DNA from: Microbacterium sp. ProA8
Lineage (GTDB): Bacteria; Actinomycetota; Actinomycetes; Actinomycetales; Microbacteriaceae
Direction of reading: 5' to 3'
Assembly: GCF_039905635.1 (NCBI RefSeq)
Contig: NZ_CP157000.1
Coordinates: 1,984,001-2,048,000, forward strand
Length of the DNA stretch: 64,000 nucleotides
Position numbers and translations under genes: made by a program. Every line of letters begins with the position of its first letter. Position 1 is the first letter of the stretch. The notes beneath the pieces were generated by a model, which had not been told where the DNA came from, did no database searches, and saw only the letters and a program-made list of their open reading frames with translations. Shown here one piece after another: positions 33,387 to 41,692 of the stretch.

Positions 33387-33571
33387 GGACGTTTCCTGGC
33401 GCGCCGCGTCGTGTCGGCTTTTCTTTTACAAGCGGCGGCGCCGGCGTCGCTTCTCGATGCTCGCTCGTCCCAGTTGGTCGCGTATGCCAGAAGTGGTTGC
33501 TGCCAGGGGGTCTTCCGCGGAAATGCGGCTCGGTTGCCACGGGACGCGGCCACTCTCCAGTAACGCCGATA

Positions 33572-33781
33572 ATGCACATTATGTCAGTTCGAGGCTCGAC
33601 GATCTACGCGATTCGCACCGAGGACGAATCGGGCACACAGCCAAGCACTCCCCTGGAATCGGGCTTCGGCCTGGCCTTATTGCGCATCGCACGCGACGGC
33701 GACTTCTGGCTGCTCTGTAGCTGTGAAACGGGCAGCGGGCTTTTTCAGCTCTTGACGCCATCTGCATCGGTCCGACCATGA
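33572..33781 (+). CDS. Hypothetical 69-residue protein (doubtful)
   Basis: A small open frame beginning at ATG 33572, with an internal second Met three codons later. The product includes STIYAIRTEDESG and LLRIARDGDFWLLCSCETG, which look protein-like, but third-codon positions are less GC-rich than in the neighbours and there is no clear ribosome-binding site. The frame stays open after its TGA, so it may be the first part of a disrupted gene. No family was recognised. Confidence 0.25.
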   Translation: MHIMSVRGSTIYAIRTEDESGTQPSTPLESGFGLALLRIARDGDFWLLCSCETGSGLFQLLTPSASVRP

Positions 33782-34102
33782 CGGCTGCGCGTCGCCGGCG
33801 AGTGCGTCGCCCGCTTCCCGACGCATTCCCCGCCGCGACCGCCGGAGCACGGTGGTGAACCGCGCAGAAGGCGGGCAGTCATCCGGGCGCTCGTACCAGA
33901 TCACCTTCTGGAATGCTGGCGGGAACTACCTACGCGGACCTGGGCTCACGAGCACGCCTCCACCACTCCACCCACTCCCCTCCCCCACGACCAGCGGCTC
34001 GCACTCGAACGAGCCCACGACCGCACGCTGTACCTGGCGGGCGCGGGACCTCATGGCTCGCCGTCGCATCGCGTGTCGCTCCCAGCCGCTGTTGTCCGCT
34101 AA
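33782..34102 (+). pseudogene. Start-less open frame, possible gene remnant
   Basis: Directly after the TGA of the small frame at 33572-33781 the same frame runs 106 codons to TAA at 34100-34102 without an ATG, GTG or TTG near its beginning. The translation contains stretches such as RALVPDHLLECWREL and RLALERAHDRTLYLAG, which resemble real protein more than random high-GC translation. This suggests the C-terminal part of a decayed gene; the family is not recognised. Confidence 0.25.
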
Positions 34103-34141
34103 GGCGGATGTGCGCGTCGCGGAGTGGTTTCGCGCCCTCCC

Positions 34142-34894
34142 TCAGCGGATGGTCCACCCGCCGTCGACGACCAGCGTCTGCCCGGTGATGAGGGACGCCG
34201 CGGGAGAGCAGAGAAACACCACAGCTCCGGCTACCTCGCTGGGCTTGCCGATCCGGTGCAGCGCCGCTATCCGGTCGATGACGTCGGCGCGGAACGTGGG
34301 GTCAGACAGCGCCTCGGCCGTACCGTCGGTTTCGATGAACGTGGGAGCGACCGCGTTGACGCGGATGCCCCGCTCGCCCCACTCGACCGCATGACAGCGA
34401 GTCATATGCAGCATCGCTGCCTTTGCGATGCAGTACGACGACTCGCCGGGCAGCGCCACGATGCCTGCTTGCGACGCGACATTGACGATTGCGCCGCCGG
34501 ATGGCATCGAGCGCGCGACGTGCTGCGAGAGGAACAGTGCCGAACGGACGTTCAGCGACCACACCGCATCGAAGTCCGCCTCCGTAACGTCGATCGCCGG
34601 CGCGTTTATCCCGCCGCCGGCGTTGTTCACCAGGATGTCGAATGCGCCATCATCGGATGCCGCATCGAGCGACGCTCGGGCGCTCTCAAGCTGCGTGACA
34701 TCGAGGGCGATCAAGGACGCGGAACCGCCCTCAGCCCGAATCGCCCGGAGTGGCGGTTCCGCGCTTTCCGGATCGCGGACGCCCAGGACCACGTGGGCGC
34801 CTGCCGCTGCGAGCGCGTGCGCGATCGCAAGACCCAGACCGCGATTGCCTCCAGTGACCAGAGCTCGCCGGCCCGTCAGATCGAAGTACTCCAT
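34142..34894 (-). CDS. SDR-family oxidoreductase (gluconate/deoxygluconate dehydrogenase-like)
   Basis: A 250-residue classical SDR with every signature: TGGNRGLG cofactor loop at about residues 14-21, NNAGGG, catalytic Ser in [13 protein letters not shown] as YxxxK, and [12 protein letters not shown] after it. The C-terminal segment [25 protein letters not shown] is typical of fabG- and kduD-like enzymes. The substrate is probably a sugar acid or 3-oxo compound; this is not determined. The ATG at 34894 follows GAGGAG. The gene sits at the edge of the gene-poor stretch, and no partner gene is coupled to it. Confidence 0.92.
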   Translation of the reverse strand: MEYFDLTGRRALVTGGNRGLGLAIAHALAAAGAHVVLGVRDPESAEPPLRAIRAEGGSASLIALDVTQLESARASLDAASDDGAFDILVNNAGGGINAPAIDVTEADFDAVWSLNVRSALFLSQHVARSMPSGGAIVNVASQAGIVALPGESSYCIAKAAMLHMTRCHAVEWGERGIRVNAVAPTFIETDGTAEALSDPTFRADVIDRIAALHRIGKPSEVAGAVVFLCSPAASLITGQTLVVDGGWTIR

Positions 34895-35035
34895 GTCGCT
34901 CCTCAGTCATTCGCTCCGGAGGCCGCCGAGTCATGCCCCTGATTCGGTCACTCCGCGCCCGAGACTAGTAGGCCGGGGTGCCAGATCCCCGCGCTGGCCG
35001 CGACCGGTGAGCGAGCTGCGTGCCGGGGGGCGCCC

Positions 35036-35761
35036 TCACGTGCCGATCGTGGAGACCAGCACGCCGCCCTCGGCCGGCAGCACCCGCCAGACGCTGCCAT
35101 TGCCCTCGACCCGGAGCCCGCCATCGTCCACGATGAGGGCCGTGCGCTCATCGACGCCGAGCCCGCCCTTGACCAGCCCGGACTCGACGGCGGCCACCAG
35201 TCGGGACAGCATGCCGCGCTGGGCGACGTGCACCTCGATGGCCACGTCGACAAGGCCGATACCCGCCTCGATCTCCAGTTCGTCGCCCGCTTCGCCGGGT
35301 TCCTCAGGTGAGACGACCACGCCGCCGATGCGCGAGCCGCCTCCGAGCGAGCCCTCTGCCGCGATCATCGCTCCGGCCGAGACGCCGAGGTACGGCACAC
35401 CGCCGGCAACCAGCCGGCGCAACTCGCCGAATACCGGCTCGAGCCCGGCGCGCACGTCTTCGACGACGCCGCCCCCCACCGCGATGCCGTCGACATCGGC
35501 GATCGCGCCGAGCCCGATCGGCTCGCCGGGCCGCCCCGCGGTCAGGTGCACCTCGATCCCGCGTCCCGTTGCGGCCTCGGCCAGAAGCTCGCCAAGCGCC
35601 GCCGCCTTCTCCTCGGCTTCGGGATGCAGTGAGATCACGGCGATGCGCGGCAGGGAGCGGCCCGCATCGCCCGCTCGCCGTGCCGCTTCGTCGACGAACG
35701 GCGCGTAGAGCGGGGCATCCGCACCCGTGGTCGCGCCGCCGCCGATGAGGTGCACGCTCAC
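35036..35761 (-). CDS. Peptidase S51/cyanophycinase-like protein
   Basis: A 241-residue protein of the class I glutamine amidotransferase-like S51 fold. It opens with HLIGGGATTGADAPLY. A GIAVGGGVVEDVRAGLEPVF strand-turn follows, and the nucleophile-elbow serine lies in YLGVSAGAMIAAEG. Cyanophycinase and alpha-aspartyl dipeptidase share this elbow. The C-terminal half (VDVAIEVHVAQRGMLSRLVAAVESG, GLGVDERTALIV) also matches cyanophycinase-like proteins. GTG 35761 overlaps the stop of a 41-residue upstream gene by 4 nt and has GGGGGATGG before it. The substrate is unknown. Confidence 0.85.
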   Translation of the reverse strand: MSVHLIGGGATTGADAPLYAPFVDEAARRAGDAGRSLPRIAVISLHPEAEEKAAALGELLAEAATGRGIEVHLTAGRPGEPIGLGAIADVDGIAVGGGVVEDVRAGLEPVFGELRRLVAGGVPYLGVSAGAMIAAEGSLGGGSRIGGVVVSPEEPGEAGDELEIEAGIGLVDVAIEVHVAQRGMLSRLVAAVESGLVKGGLGVDERTALIVDDGGLRVEGNGSVWRVLPAEGGVLVSTIGT

Positions 35762-35883
35762 GCGGCACCATCCCCCGCTGCGACGGCGAGCGATGCTGCC
35801 GCATCGTGCAACTGGTCCCAGGTGAGGCTCTTGCGGCAGATTCCGCCGATGCCGGTGCCTACATCGTTCGCATCGAAAGTCAT
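35758..35883 (-). CDS. 41-residue protein coupled to the S51-like gene
   Basis: A very small gene. ATG 35883 lies 6 nt after a TAGGCT -10, the same arrangement as the leaderless genes around it, and its TGA overlaps the GTG of the S51-like gene (GTGA). The product begins MTFDANDVGTGIGGICRKSL and ends AVAAGDGAA; it has one cysteine and no membrane segment. It could be a leader peptide that sets translation of the downstream gene, a small partner protein, or a shortened remnant. No family was recognised. Confidence 0.55.
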   Translation of the reverse strand: MTFDANDVGTGIGGICRKSLTWDQLHDAAASLAVAAGDGAA

Positions 35884-35889
35884 CCGACG

Positions 35890-35895
35890 AGCCTA
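35890..35895 (-). promoter_or_regulatory. Leaderless -10 (TAGGCT) for the small protein/S51 operon
   Basis: TAGGCT on the minus strand ends 6 nt before ATG 35883. Confidence 0.6.
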
Positions 35896-36200
35896 CGGGT
35901 GAGAGTTCAGGCGTGCCGGGCGCCGGGACCCATGGTCGGTGCCGACGCGTAGGAGCCGCCGCGGTTCTGGCCCCGCTGCGCGATCCACGGCACACGTGCG
36001 AGCTCGCGGCCTGATGGACGACCTCGGGGTGCGCAGCCGACCGCAAGCAGGTCGTCATCGGGCAGCGGTGGGCAACGCATCCCTTGCCCGCCGAGATGCC
36101 TGAACGCAACCCGTTTGTCGACGCGGCAAGGCTGCACTAGCGTGCATGAAGGCGATGGGCGCGTGCCCGCGCGTCGAACGTCCAGGGTGGAGGCTTGAGC
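35896..36200. other. Non-coding region between S51 operon and DUF808 gene
   Basis: It holds the DUF808 promoter (TAGCGT at 36138-36143 and a GGAGG ribosome-binding site near 36189). On the minus strand a short open stretch ending at 35907 translates to RGQNRGGSYASAPTMG and neighbours, which may be the tail of a lost gene. Nothing else is recognised. Confidence 0.5.
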
Positions 36201-37094
36201 ATGTCGGTGGGTTTGCTCGCAGTAGTGGACGACATCCTGACCGCCGCTGTCAAAGCGAGCGCGAAGACGGCTGGCGTGGTGATCGATGACGCGGCAGTCA
36301 CCCCGCAGTACGTACAGGGCGTTCTTCCCGCGCGCGAGTTGCCGATCGTCGGCAAGATCGCGCTGGGCAGTCTCGTCAACAAGTTCGTCATCATCATCCC
36401 CATCGCTCTGCTGCTGACCGCTTTCGCGCCTTGGGTACTCCCCTGGTTGCTGATCGTAGGCGGCTCCTACCTCTGCTTCGAAGGCGCTGAGAAGGTCATG
36501 GAGTGGTTCGGCGCCGAGCATGGTCCTGGTCAGGATGAACCCCGGAACGAGCGCAAGCTCGTATTCGGGGCGATTCGCACAGACCTGATCCTGAGCACCG
36601 AGATCATGCTGATCTCCTTGGCCAGCCTCGACGCGGGCTTCGGTCTGTGGATGACGTTCGGCGCCCTGGCCGTGATCGCTCTCGCTATGACGCTGCTCGT
36701 CTACGGTGCCGTCGCGCTCTTGGTCAAGATCGACGACATCGGCCTGGGCATGTCGAGGAGCTCCGCGGCGCGTGTGCGCAGCACCGGGGAGCGGATCGTG
36801 CGATCGATGCCTACGGTGTTCCGCATCATCAGTGTCATCGGCACAGTGGCGATGCTCTGGGTCGGTGGCCATCTGGTGATCGCAAATCTGGCGGAGACCT
36901 TCTGGGCGGCCCCGTACAACGCATTGCACGCCGCGACGCACGCGGTCGAGTCGCTCGGCCCGGTCGTCGAGTGGATCGTCGACACGGCGCTGTCGGGGTT
37001 GTTCGGCCTGGTGCTCGGGCTGATCATCGCAGGGATCGTATTCGTAGTGATGAGGGTTGTGAAGCGCAAGGCGCCGGTCGGCGCCTCGCATTGA
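36201..37094 (+). CDS. DUF808 membrane protein (YedI-like)
   Basis: A 297-residue membrane protein of the DUF808/YedI family. It opens with SVGLLAVVDDILTAAVKASAKTAGVVIDDAAVTPQYV, the family hallmark. Then come five or six hydrophobic helices, with conserved GGSYLCFEGAEKV and RTDLILSTEIMLISLA. The function is unknown in all bacteria. ATG 36201 follows GGAGG; an in-frame TTG lies 6 nt upstream. It is monocistronic, converging on the UvrD-like gene with a 104-bp gap that shows only a weak 5-bp hairpin (37104-37120). Confidence 0.9.
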   Translation: MSVGLLAVVDDILTAAVKASAKTAGVVIDDAAVTPQYVQGVLPARELPIVGKIALGSLVNKFVIIIPIALLLTAFAPWVLPWLLIVGGSYLCFEGAEKVMEWFGAEHGPGQDEPRNERKLVFGAIRTDLILSTEIMLISLASLDAGFGLWMTFGALAVIALAMTLLVYGAVALLVKIDDIGLGMSRSSAARVRSTGERIVRSMPTVFRIISVIGTVAMLWVGGHLVIANLAETFWAAPYNALHAATHAVESLGPVVEWIVDTALSGLFGLVLGLIIAGIVFVVMRVVKRKAPVGASH

Positions 37095-37198
37095 GCGGCG
37101 TGACCGCAAACGAACTGCGGTGCCTGACGGTCTAGGATCCGTCCGAAGTGATTGCCGTCAGCCACTCCCCCGCTCTCGGGCGGACCAGCCGATGCGAA

Positions 37199-39205
37199 TC
37201 AGGCGAAGAGTTCGTCGAACTCGTCCGTGCGCACGCGCGGCGCCGCGACGGCCCGCTTGATCGCAGGCGCGGGGTCGACGGCGGCGGTGCTGACCGACTC
37301 CATCAGAGCGCGGGCGGGCTCGGTCAGGAACCTGCTGGGCTTGGCGGCGACGTGCTTGGCCAGGAACGCGGTGGGATGCGTGGGCAGTTGCGAGGGCACG
37401 TACACGTCGAGCGCGTCGCGTGCGCGGGTGAGCGCGACGTAGAAGAGGCGCCCCTCCTCGGCGAGGCCGGCGGATGAGGTGAGTGCCATGTCCGAGGGCA
37501 TCGCGCCGTCGTTCGCGCGCAGCAGGTGCACCGTGTCCCATTCCAGGCCCTTCGCGGAGTGGATCGTGGAGAGGGTCAGCCAGTCCTCGTCGAGTTGTGG
37601 CTGCTTCGCCCAATCGCCGGCGACGTTCACCGGGTCGATCGCCTGCTCGCTCACGAACGTGCGCAGATCGCGTTGTCGAGCGGCGGCCTCTGCGATGCCA
37701 TCGACTTCGGTCACCCGACGCTGCCAATCCGGGTAGTGCGCGCGCAGCAGTGGATCCACCGCGCCTCTGCATGCCTCGACCAGCTCCGGTACGGCGGTCG
37801 TGGAGTCGACAGAGCCGAGCAGGGACAAGGTGGACGCGAGCCCGGTGCGCGCCTTCGCCGGTGCCGCCGCGACCGCGTCGGCCGCGCGATCGACGCCCCC
37901 GTCCGCGAGGATCCAGGCGAGGCTGCGCGCACTCGCCTTGCCGATCGCACGGTGCCGCGTGAGCAGCCGGTACCAGGACACCTCGTCTGCCGGATTGAGC
38001 ACCACTCGGAAGCTCGCCAGCAGGTCGCGCACATGCGACGTCTCGAGGTAGCCGATCCCGCCGAACTTGTGGAACGGGATCCCCCGCACCTTGAGCTCGA
38101 CCTCGAGCTGCGCGCTGTGGGATCCGGCGCGCATCAGCACGGCCTGCGAACGCAGTGGCGTGCCATCGACGTGCGCGGCGAGGATGCGGTCCGCGATCGT
38201 GCGAGCTTCGTCGTCGGCGTTGCGGCAGGTGACGAGGGTCGGCCGGGCGCCCGGCTGCGAACGGTCGGCGACGAGCCGGAGCCTCAGTTCGCCGGGGCGC
38301 ACCTGGTTCGCGAGGTCAAGGATTTTCTGTGTGGAACGGAAGTTGCGTTCGAGGCGCACGAGGGTGGCGTCAGGGTACGCCTCGATGAGCTCGAGCAGGT
38401 GCCCGGCGTTCGCCCCCCGGAACGCGTAGATCGCCTGTGCGTCGTCGCCGACGACGGTGAGCCCGCGGCCGTCGGGGCTGAGCCCGCGCACGATGTCGAC
38501 CTGGAGTTGGTTGACGTCCTGGTACTCGTCGACCAGCACCCAGTCCCAGCGCGCCCGCAGCCGCGCTCCGACATCGGGATCAGTCACCAGCGCCCGCCAC
38601 GCGATGAGCAGATCATCCAGGTCGAGCAAGCCGCGCTCACGCTTGCGGTCCCGGTAATGGCGCAGCAGGCCGGCGATCGCGTCGGCCTGCTCGAGCGCCC
38701 AGGGAAACTGCTCTTCGATGACGGCGCGGGCCGGGGTCGCGGTGTTGATCGCGCGGGAGGCGATGTCCGCGATCGTGCGGGTCGTGGGCAGCCGGACCTC
38801 GGTGCCGTCGAGCCCGTGCTCCGCGCGCAGCAGGTCGATCAGGTCGATGACGTCGTCGGGATCGATGACCGTCACGTCCTCCAGCGCCAGATGCTGTGCG
38901 TGCTCGGCGACGATGCGATGCGCGACGGCATGGAACGTGCCTCCGGCGATGCGCTGCGCAGCCTGCGCGTCGCCGCACATCACCGCAGCGCGAGAGAGCA
39001 TGGCGGATGCCGCGCGCCGGGTGAACGTCAGCAGCAGGATCCGTTCAGGCGGGACACCCGCCTCGAGCAGCCGCGCAACACGTGCGGTGAGCACCCGCGT
39101 CTTCCCGGTGCCGGCGCCCGCCGCGACCACAAGCGGCCCATCGCCGTGCTCGACGGCCTCAACCTGCGCCGGATCCAGCCCGGCGAGCGCATCACGTACT
39201 GCCAC
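37199..39205 (-). CDS. UvrD/Rep-family ATP-dependent DNA helicase
   Basis: A 668-residue SF1A helicase. Motif I is VAAGAGTGKTRVL (about residues 27-39), motif II VDEYQDVN, motif III VVGDDAQAIYAFRGA, motif V TIHSAKGLEWDTVHL and motif VI FYVALTRARD. It should be a 3'-5' DNA translocase in repair. It lacks the HRDC and nuclease domains found in some actinobacterial relatives (UvrD2, AdnAB). GTG 39205 is chosen because a TACCGT -10 ends 7 nt before it; ATG 39235 is an alternative ten codons upstream. No operon partner is evident. Confidence 0.92.
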   Translation of the reverse strand: MAVRDALAGLDPAQVEAVEHGDGPLVVAAGAGTGKTRVLTARVARLLEAGVPPERILLLTFTRRAASAMLSRAAVMCGDAQAAQRIAGGTFHAVAHRIVAEHAQHLALEDVTVIDPDDVIDLIDLLRAEHGLDGTEVRLPTTRTIADIASRAINTATPARAVIEEQFPWALEQADAIAGLLRHYRDRKRERGLLDLDDLLIAWRALVTDPDVGARLRARWDWVLVDEYQDVNQLQVDIVRGLSPDGRGLTVVGDDAQAIYAFRGANAGHLLELIEAYPDATLVRLERNFRSTQKILDLANQVRPGELRLRLVADRSQPGARPTLVTCRNADDEARTIADRILAAHVDGTPLRSQAVLMRAGSHSAQLEVELKVRGIPFHKFGGIGYLETSHVRDLLASFRVVLNPADEVSWYRLLTRHRAIGKASARSLAWILADGGVDRAADAVAAAPAKARTGLASTLSLLGSVDSTTAVPELVEACRGAVDPLLRAHYPDWQRRVTEVDGIAEAAARQRDLRTFVSEQAIDPVNVAGDWAKQPQLDEDWLTLSTIHSAKGLEWDTVHLLRANDGAMPSDMALTSSAGLAEEGRLFYVALTRARDALDVYVPSQLPTHPTAFLAKHVAAKPSRFLTEPARALMESVSTAAVDPAPAIKRAVAAPRVRTDEFDELFA

Positions 39206-39212
39206 AGGGGCG

Positions 39213-39218
39213 ACGGTA
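39213..39218 (-). promoter_or_regulatory. Leaderless -10 (TACCGT) for UvrD-like helicase
   Basis: TACCGT on the minus strand ends 7 nt before GTG 39205. The hexamer lies inside the longer reading frame, so the longer start would need a different promoter. Confidence 0.45.
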
Positions 39219-39362
39219 ACGAGACCCCCCGACATCCAGCCGTCAGCATTCCACGCCCGGCGATGATCCGGTCGAACAAGCTACGGGCCATCTCCGACAG
39301 TGCCCGGAGGCGGGTCCTGCTGCGCCTCTCAGGTGTCCACAGGGATCGGCGCTTCGGTGGGG

Positions 39363-40856
39363 CTATCCGCGCCGACGCCAGCGGTGAACAGCGACTGCGA
39401 GCATCGCGCTTGTGATGCCGACGAGCGGTATCGGAGCTTGGAGGATCAGCGTCGCGGATACCCCAGCTATCGCCGTCACGAGCACTGCGTCGAGGGCCCA
39501 GATGAGTCGAATCGCCGCCCCTAGGTCGCCCATCGGGGTGGGGATGGGTGCGAGGAGGGCGGGTTGGAGTGGGCCTTTGAGGGCGTTGCTGACTCTTGCG
39601 ACCAGGGTGAGGAGTGCGAGAGTCAAAGCGCTCAGAAGCGGTGGGATGACTGCGATTCCCGTGATGGCCGCGCATACCGAGACGGCGGTTACCAGGACGA
39701 TCGCGGTCACGATCAGTGGAAAGAGAAGATGGTTCGTCAGTAGGTGCGCGTCGCTGATCCCGTACAGCGGGAGGTCTGATGCGACGTAGGCGGCGTGGCG
39801 CATCCCGTCGGTGAGGGGTCCGAGTCCTGTGAACAGAAGCACGCCTGCCACGGCCCCGAGAAGGAGGCCGGGTGTGGTGGGCACGAGAGCAAGCACGATG
39901 AGTGCACCTGCGCCGGTGAGGGCAAGGATGCCGGCGATCAAGCGGCCCGGTGTGCGCGTCGCTCCGACGGCGTCGCGGATGAAGAACGTCACGGCCAGCC
40001 GATTCATCGGTCGAACGGCGCGAAGGCGGCGGCCTCGGTGTGGTCTTGCCTGGTAGGTCGCGGCGGCGGTGCTGAAGTCCATGCCGGCGGCGTGAATCGT
40101 GGCGGAATCCCAACGCGCCGCCTGCGCTGCGAGTTCTGCGTGACTGAGACGGTTCATCAGTGCCGGGAGCGAGGCGGCGAGTGCGATGGCGAGCGCGCAT
40201 GCCGCGGCGGTGGCGGACATTGAACCGATACCTGGGTAAGCGAGTGCGACCCATCCCCAGGGAGTGAACGGTCGTGTACTGGGGAATGTCGCGGTGGCTG
40301 CGCCGAGTGCCAGCGAGCCAAGGGCCAGCGGGATGGCGGCTCGGGAAAAGGCTTGGCCGATGAGCCAGAAGGCGGTTGTGACGACTCCGACTGCCGCTCC
40401 GACCACGGTGAACGCCAGCGCGTGAAGCGGCTCAACCAGGCCACGGCTTGCAAGACTGCTCGCAACGACGCCCGCTGCGATCGTCGTCGACGCCGTCACT
40501 ATGGCGGCGGCGCGCAGTACCGGGCCGGCGAATGTGTCCGATCGGGGCAGGTCGGTTGTCGCCAGCGCATGGGTGAGGAACGGGGGAAGCAGGGCGGGGC
40601 CACGTTCGCGACCCAGCAGCAGTGCCCCTGCCCACACGCACGCAACAACGAGCGCGGTCATCGCCGGCGCCGCAGCGGACGCGAACAGGGCTGCCCCTTC
40701 CGTGCTGAACGCGCTCAACCACACGGCGCGCGCAACGGGCGCCGCGACCACAACCGTGACCATGAGGAACATGTAGACCACATATCCGCGGTCGCGGACG
40801 GTGCGAGCGCCACGTGCGCGCCATACGCGAACCGCGGCTTCCGAGCGTGCGCTCAT
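39363..40856 (-). CDS. ABC-type exporter permease-like membrane protein
   Basis: A 497-residue protein with about 12 hydrophobic helices and one hydrophilic stretch in the middle (about 240-285, ARWDSATIHAAGMDFSTAAATYQARPHRGRRLR). I do not recognise a named family. The ATG at 40856 overlaps the stop of an ABC ATPase by 4 nt (ATGA), which makes it the membrane half of an ABC transporter, probably an exporter. The layout (12 helices in one chain, central basic loop) recalls DUF6297/YhaP-like permeases. Leu/Ala/Thr-rich composition and lower use of the common GCATCC word hint at different ancestry. Confidence 0.75.
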   Translation of the reverse strand: MSARSEAAVRVWRARGARTVRDRGYVVYMFLMVTVVVAAPVARAVWLSAFSTEGAALFASAAAPAMTALVVACVWAGALLLGRERGPALLPPFLTHALATTDLPRSDTFAGPVLRAAAIVTASTTIAAGVVASSLASRGLVEPLHALAFTVVGAAVGVVTTAFWLIGQAFSRAAIPLALGSLALGAATATFPSTRPFTPWGWVALAYPGIGSMSATAAACALAIALAASLPALMNRLSHAELAAQAARWDSATIHAAGMDFSTAAATYQARPHRGRRLRAVRPMNRLAVTFFIRDAVGATRTPGRLIAGILALTGAGALIVLALVPTTPGLLLGAVAGVLLFTGLGPLTDGMRHAAYVASDLPLYGISDAHLLTNHLLFPLIVTAIVLVTAVSVCAAITGIAVIPPLLSALTLALLTLVARVSNALKGPLQPALLAPIPTPMGDLGAAIRLIWALDAVLVTAIAGVSATLILQAPIPLVGITSAMLAVAVHRWRRRG

Positions 40857-41482
40857 GCCGCGGCATCCAGCCAGACGGTCTGCCCGCCCACCCGGTCCGC
40901 AAGTGCTGAGCTGTGCGTGGCAAGCACCAGGGTTGCGCCCCGCTCGCGACGAGCGCGCAAGACGCGGGCCATCGTCTCAACGTGCTCAGGATCCAGCCGT
41001 TGCTCCGGTTCATCGAGGATCAACACGTCAAAAGGGCGGGCAAGAGTCATCGCGAGACCAAGCAACTGCATCTGACCAGACGAGAGCTCATGCGGGAAAC
41101 GCTCACTCAGCCCGCTGAGCCCAAGCTCCGCCAGTACGTCATGGGTGGTAGCCACCGCCGTCCCCGGTGTGCGCGCCCAAGTAGTGGCGACCAGCAGGAC
41201 ATGGTCGTAGAGGGTGAGGTCAGGCGCCATCGGTGGCAGCCCGATCATCGCCGCGACCCGGCGCCGGAACTCAAGATCCCGCTCAGCCACGTCCGCACCC
41301 CCGATGCGTACGAGCCCCGCCGTCGGCTTCCGGACACCGGCAAGCACTCGCAAGAAGGTCGATTTCCCTGCCCCGTTCCGACCTCGCACGATCAGAGCGT
41401 CACCCCGCCGCGCCCTCACGGAGACGGAAGCGAGAAGCGTCACGTCACCCGTCGTCACGCAGACGTCGTCCATCTCGATCAT
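40853..41482 (-). CDS. ABC transporter ATP-binding protein
   Basis: A 209-residue nucleotide-binding domain. Walker A is GRNGAGKST (about 34-42), the Q-loop is weak, the signature is LSSGQ (in place of LSGGQ) within FPHELSSGQMQLLGLA, Walker B is VLILDEPEQRLD, and the H-loop His is in VLATHSSALA. It is coupled by a 4-nt overlap to the 12-helix permease. ATG 41482 follows GGGAGAG; a longer frame reaches 41515 without support. The short length (no C-terminal regulatory part) fits a small exporter of unknown substrate. Confidence 0.88.
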   Translation of the reverse strand: MIEMDDVCVTTGDVTLLASVSVRARRGDALIVRGRNGAGKSTFLRVLAGVRKPTAGLVRIGGADVAERDLEFRRRVAAMIGLPPMAPDLTLYDHVLLVATTWARTPGTAVATTHDVLAELGLSGLSERFPHELSSGQMQLLGLAMTLARPFDVLILDEPEQRLDPEHVETMARVLRARRERGATLVLATHSSALADRVGGQTVWLDAAA

Positions 41483-41679
41483 GAATCCACTCTCCCAGAT
41501 ACCGCAGGAACGCACGGGGTCACGGGCGGGCGCGCGTGAGCTTCAAGCAGTAAGCCGCGCTCGTCGTCGCTTTCGTTCTTCCGCACAAAAGGCGTTCGGT
41601 AGCCGGTCCGCCAGCGGGCGGGCGAGCGGGTGCCCGACGGCTTGCGGCCGTGGCGGGGTTCATTGGCTTCCTGCCCATC

Positions 41680-41685
41680 TATGCT
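41680..41685 (+). promoter_or_regulatory. Leaderless -10 (TATGCT) for the endonuclease-family pseudogene
   Basis: TATGCT ends 7 nt before GTG 41693. Confidence 0.5.
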
Positions 41686-41692
41686 ACGAGCC

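Larger units (their letters stand above)
33387..34141. other. Gene-poor 755-bp stretch with decayed coding sequence
   Basis: No intact gene of a known family is found here. The stretch has A/T-richer patches (for example TTTCTTTTACAAG near 33420), lacks the GCATCC/GGATGC words common elsewhere, and contains a small open frame (33572-33781) followed in the same frame by a start-less open stretch to 34102. It looks like an old insertion or a decayed gene. Confidence 0.6.

Noticed and set aside
35907..37109. A 400-codon minus-strand frame under the DUF808 gene
   Set aside because: DUF808 on the plus strand is complete. Only the last about 30 codons, outside DUF808, look protein-like, and these are noted as a possible remnant.
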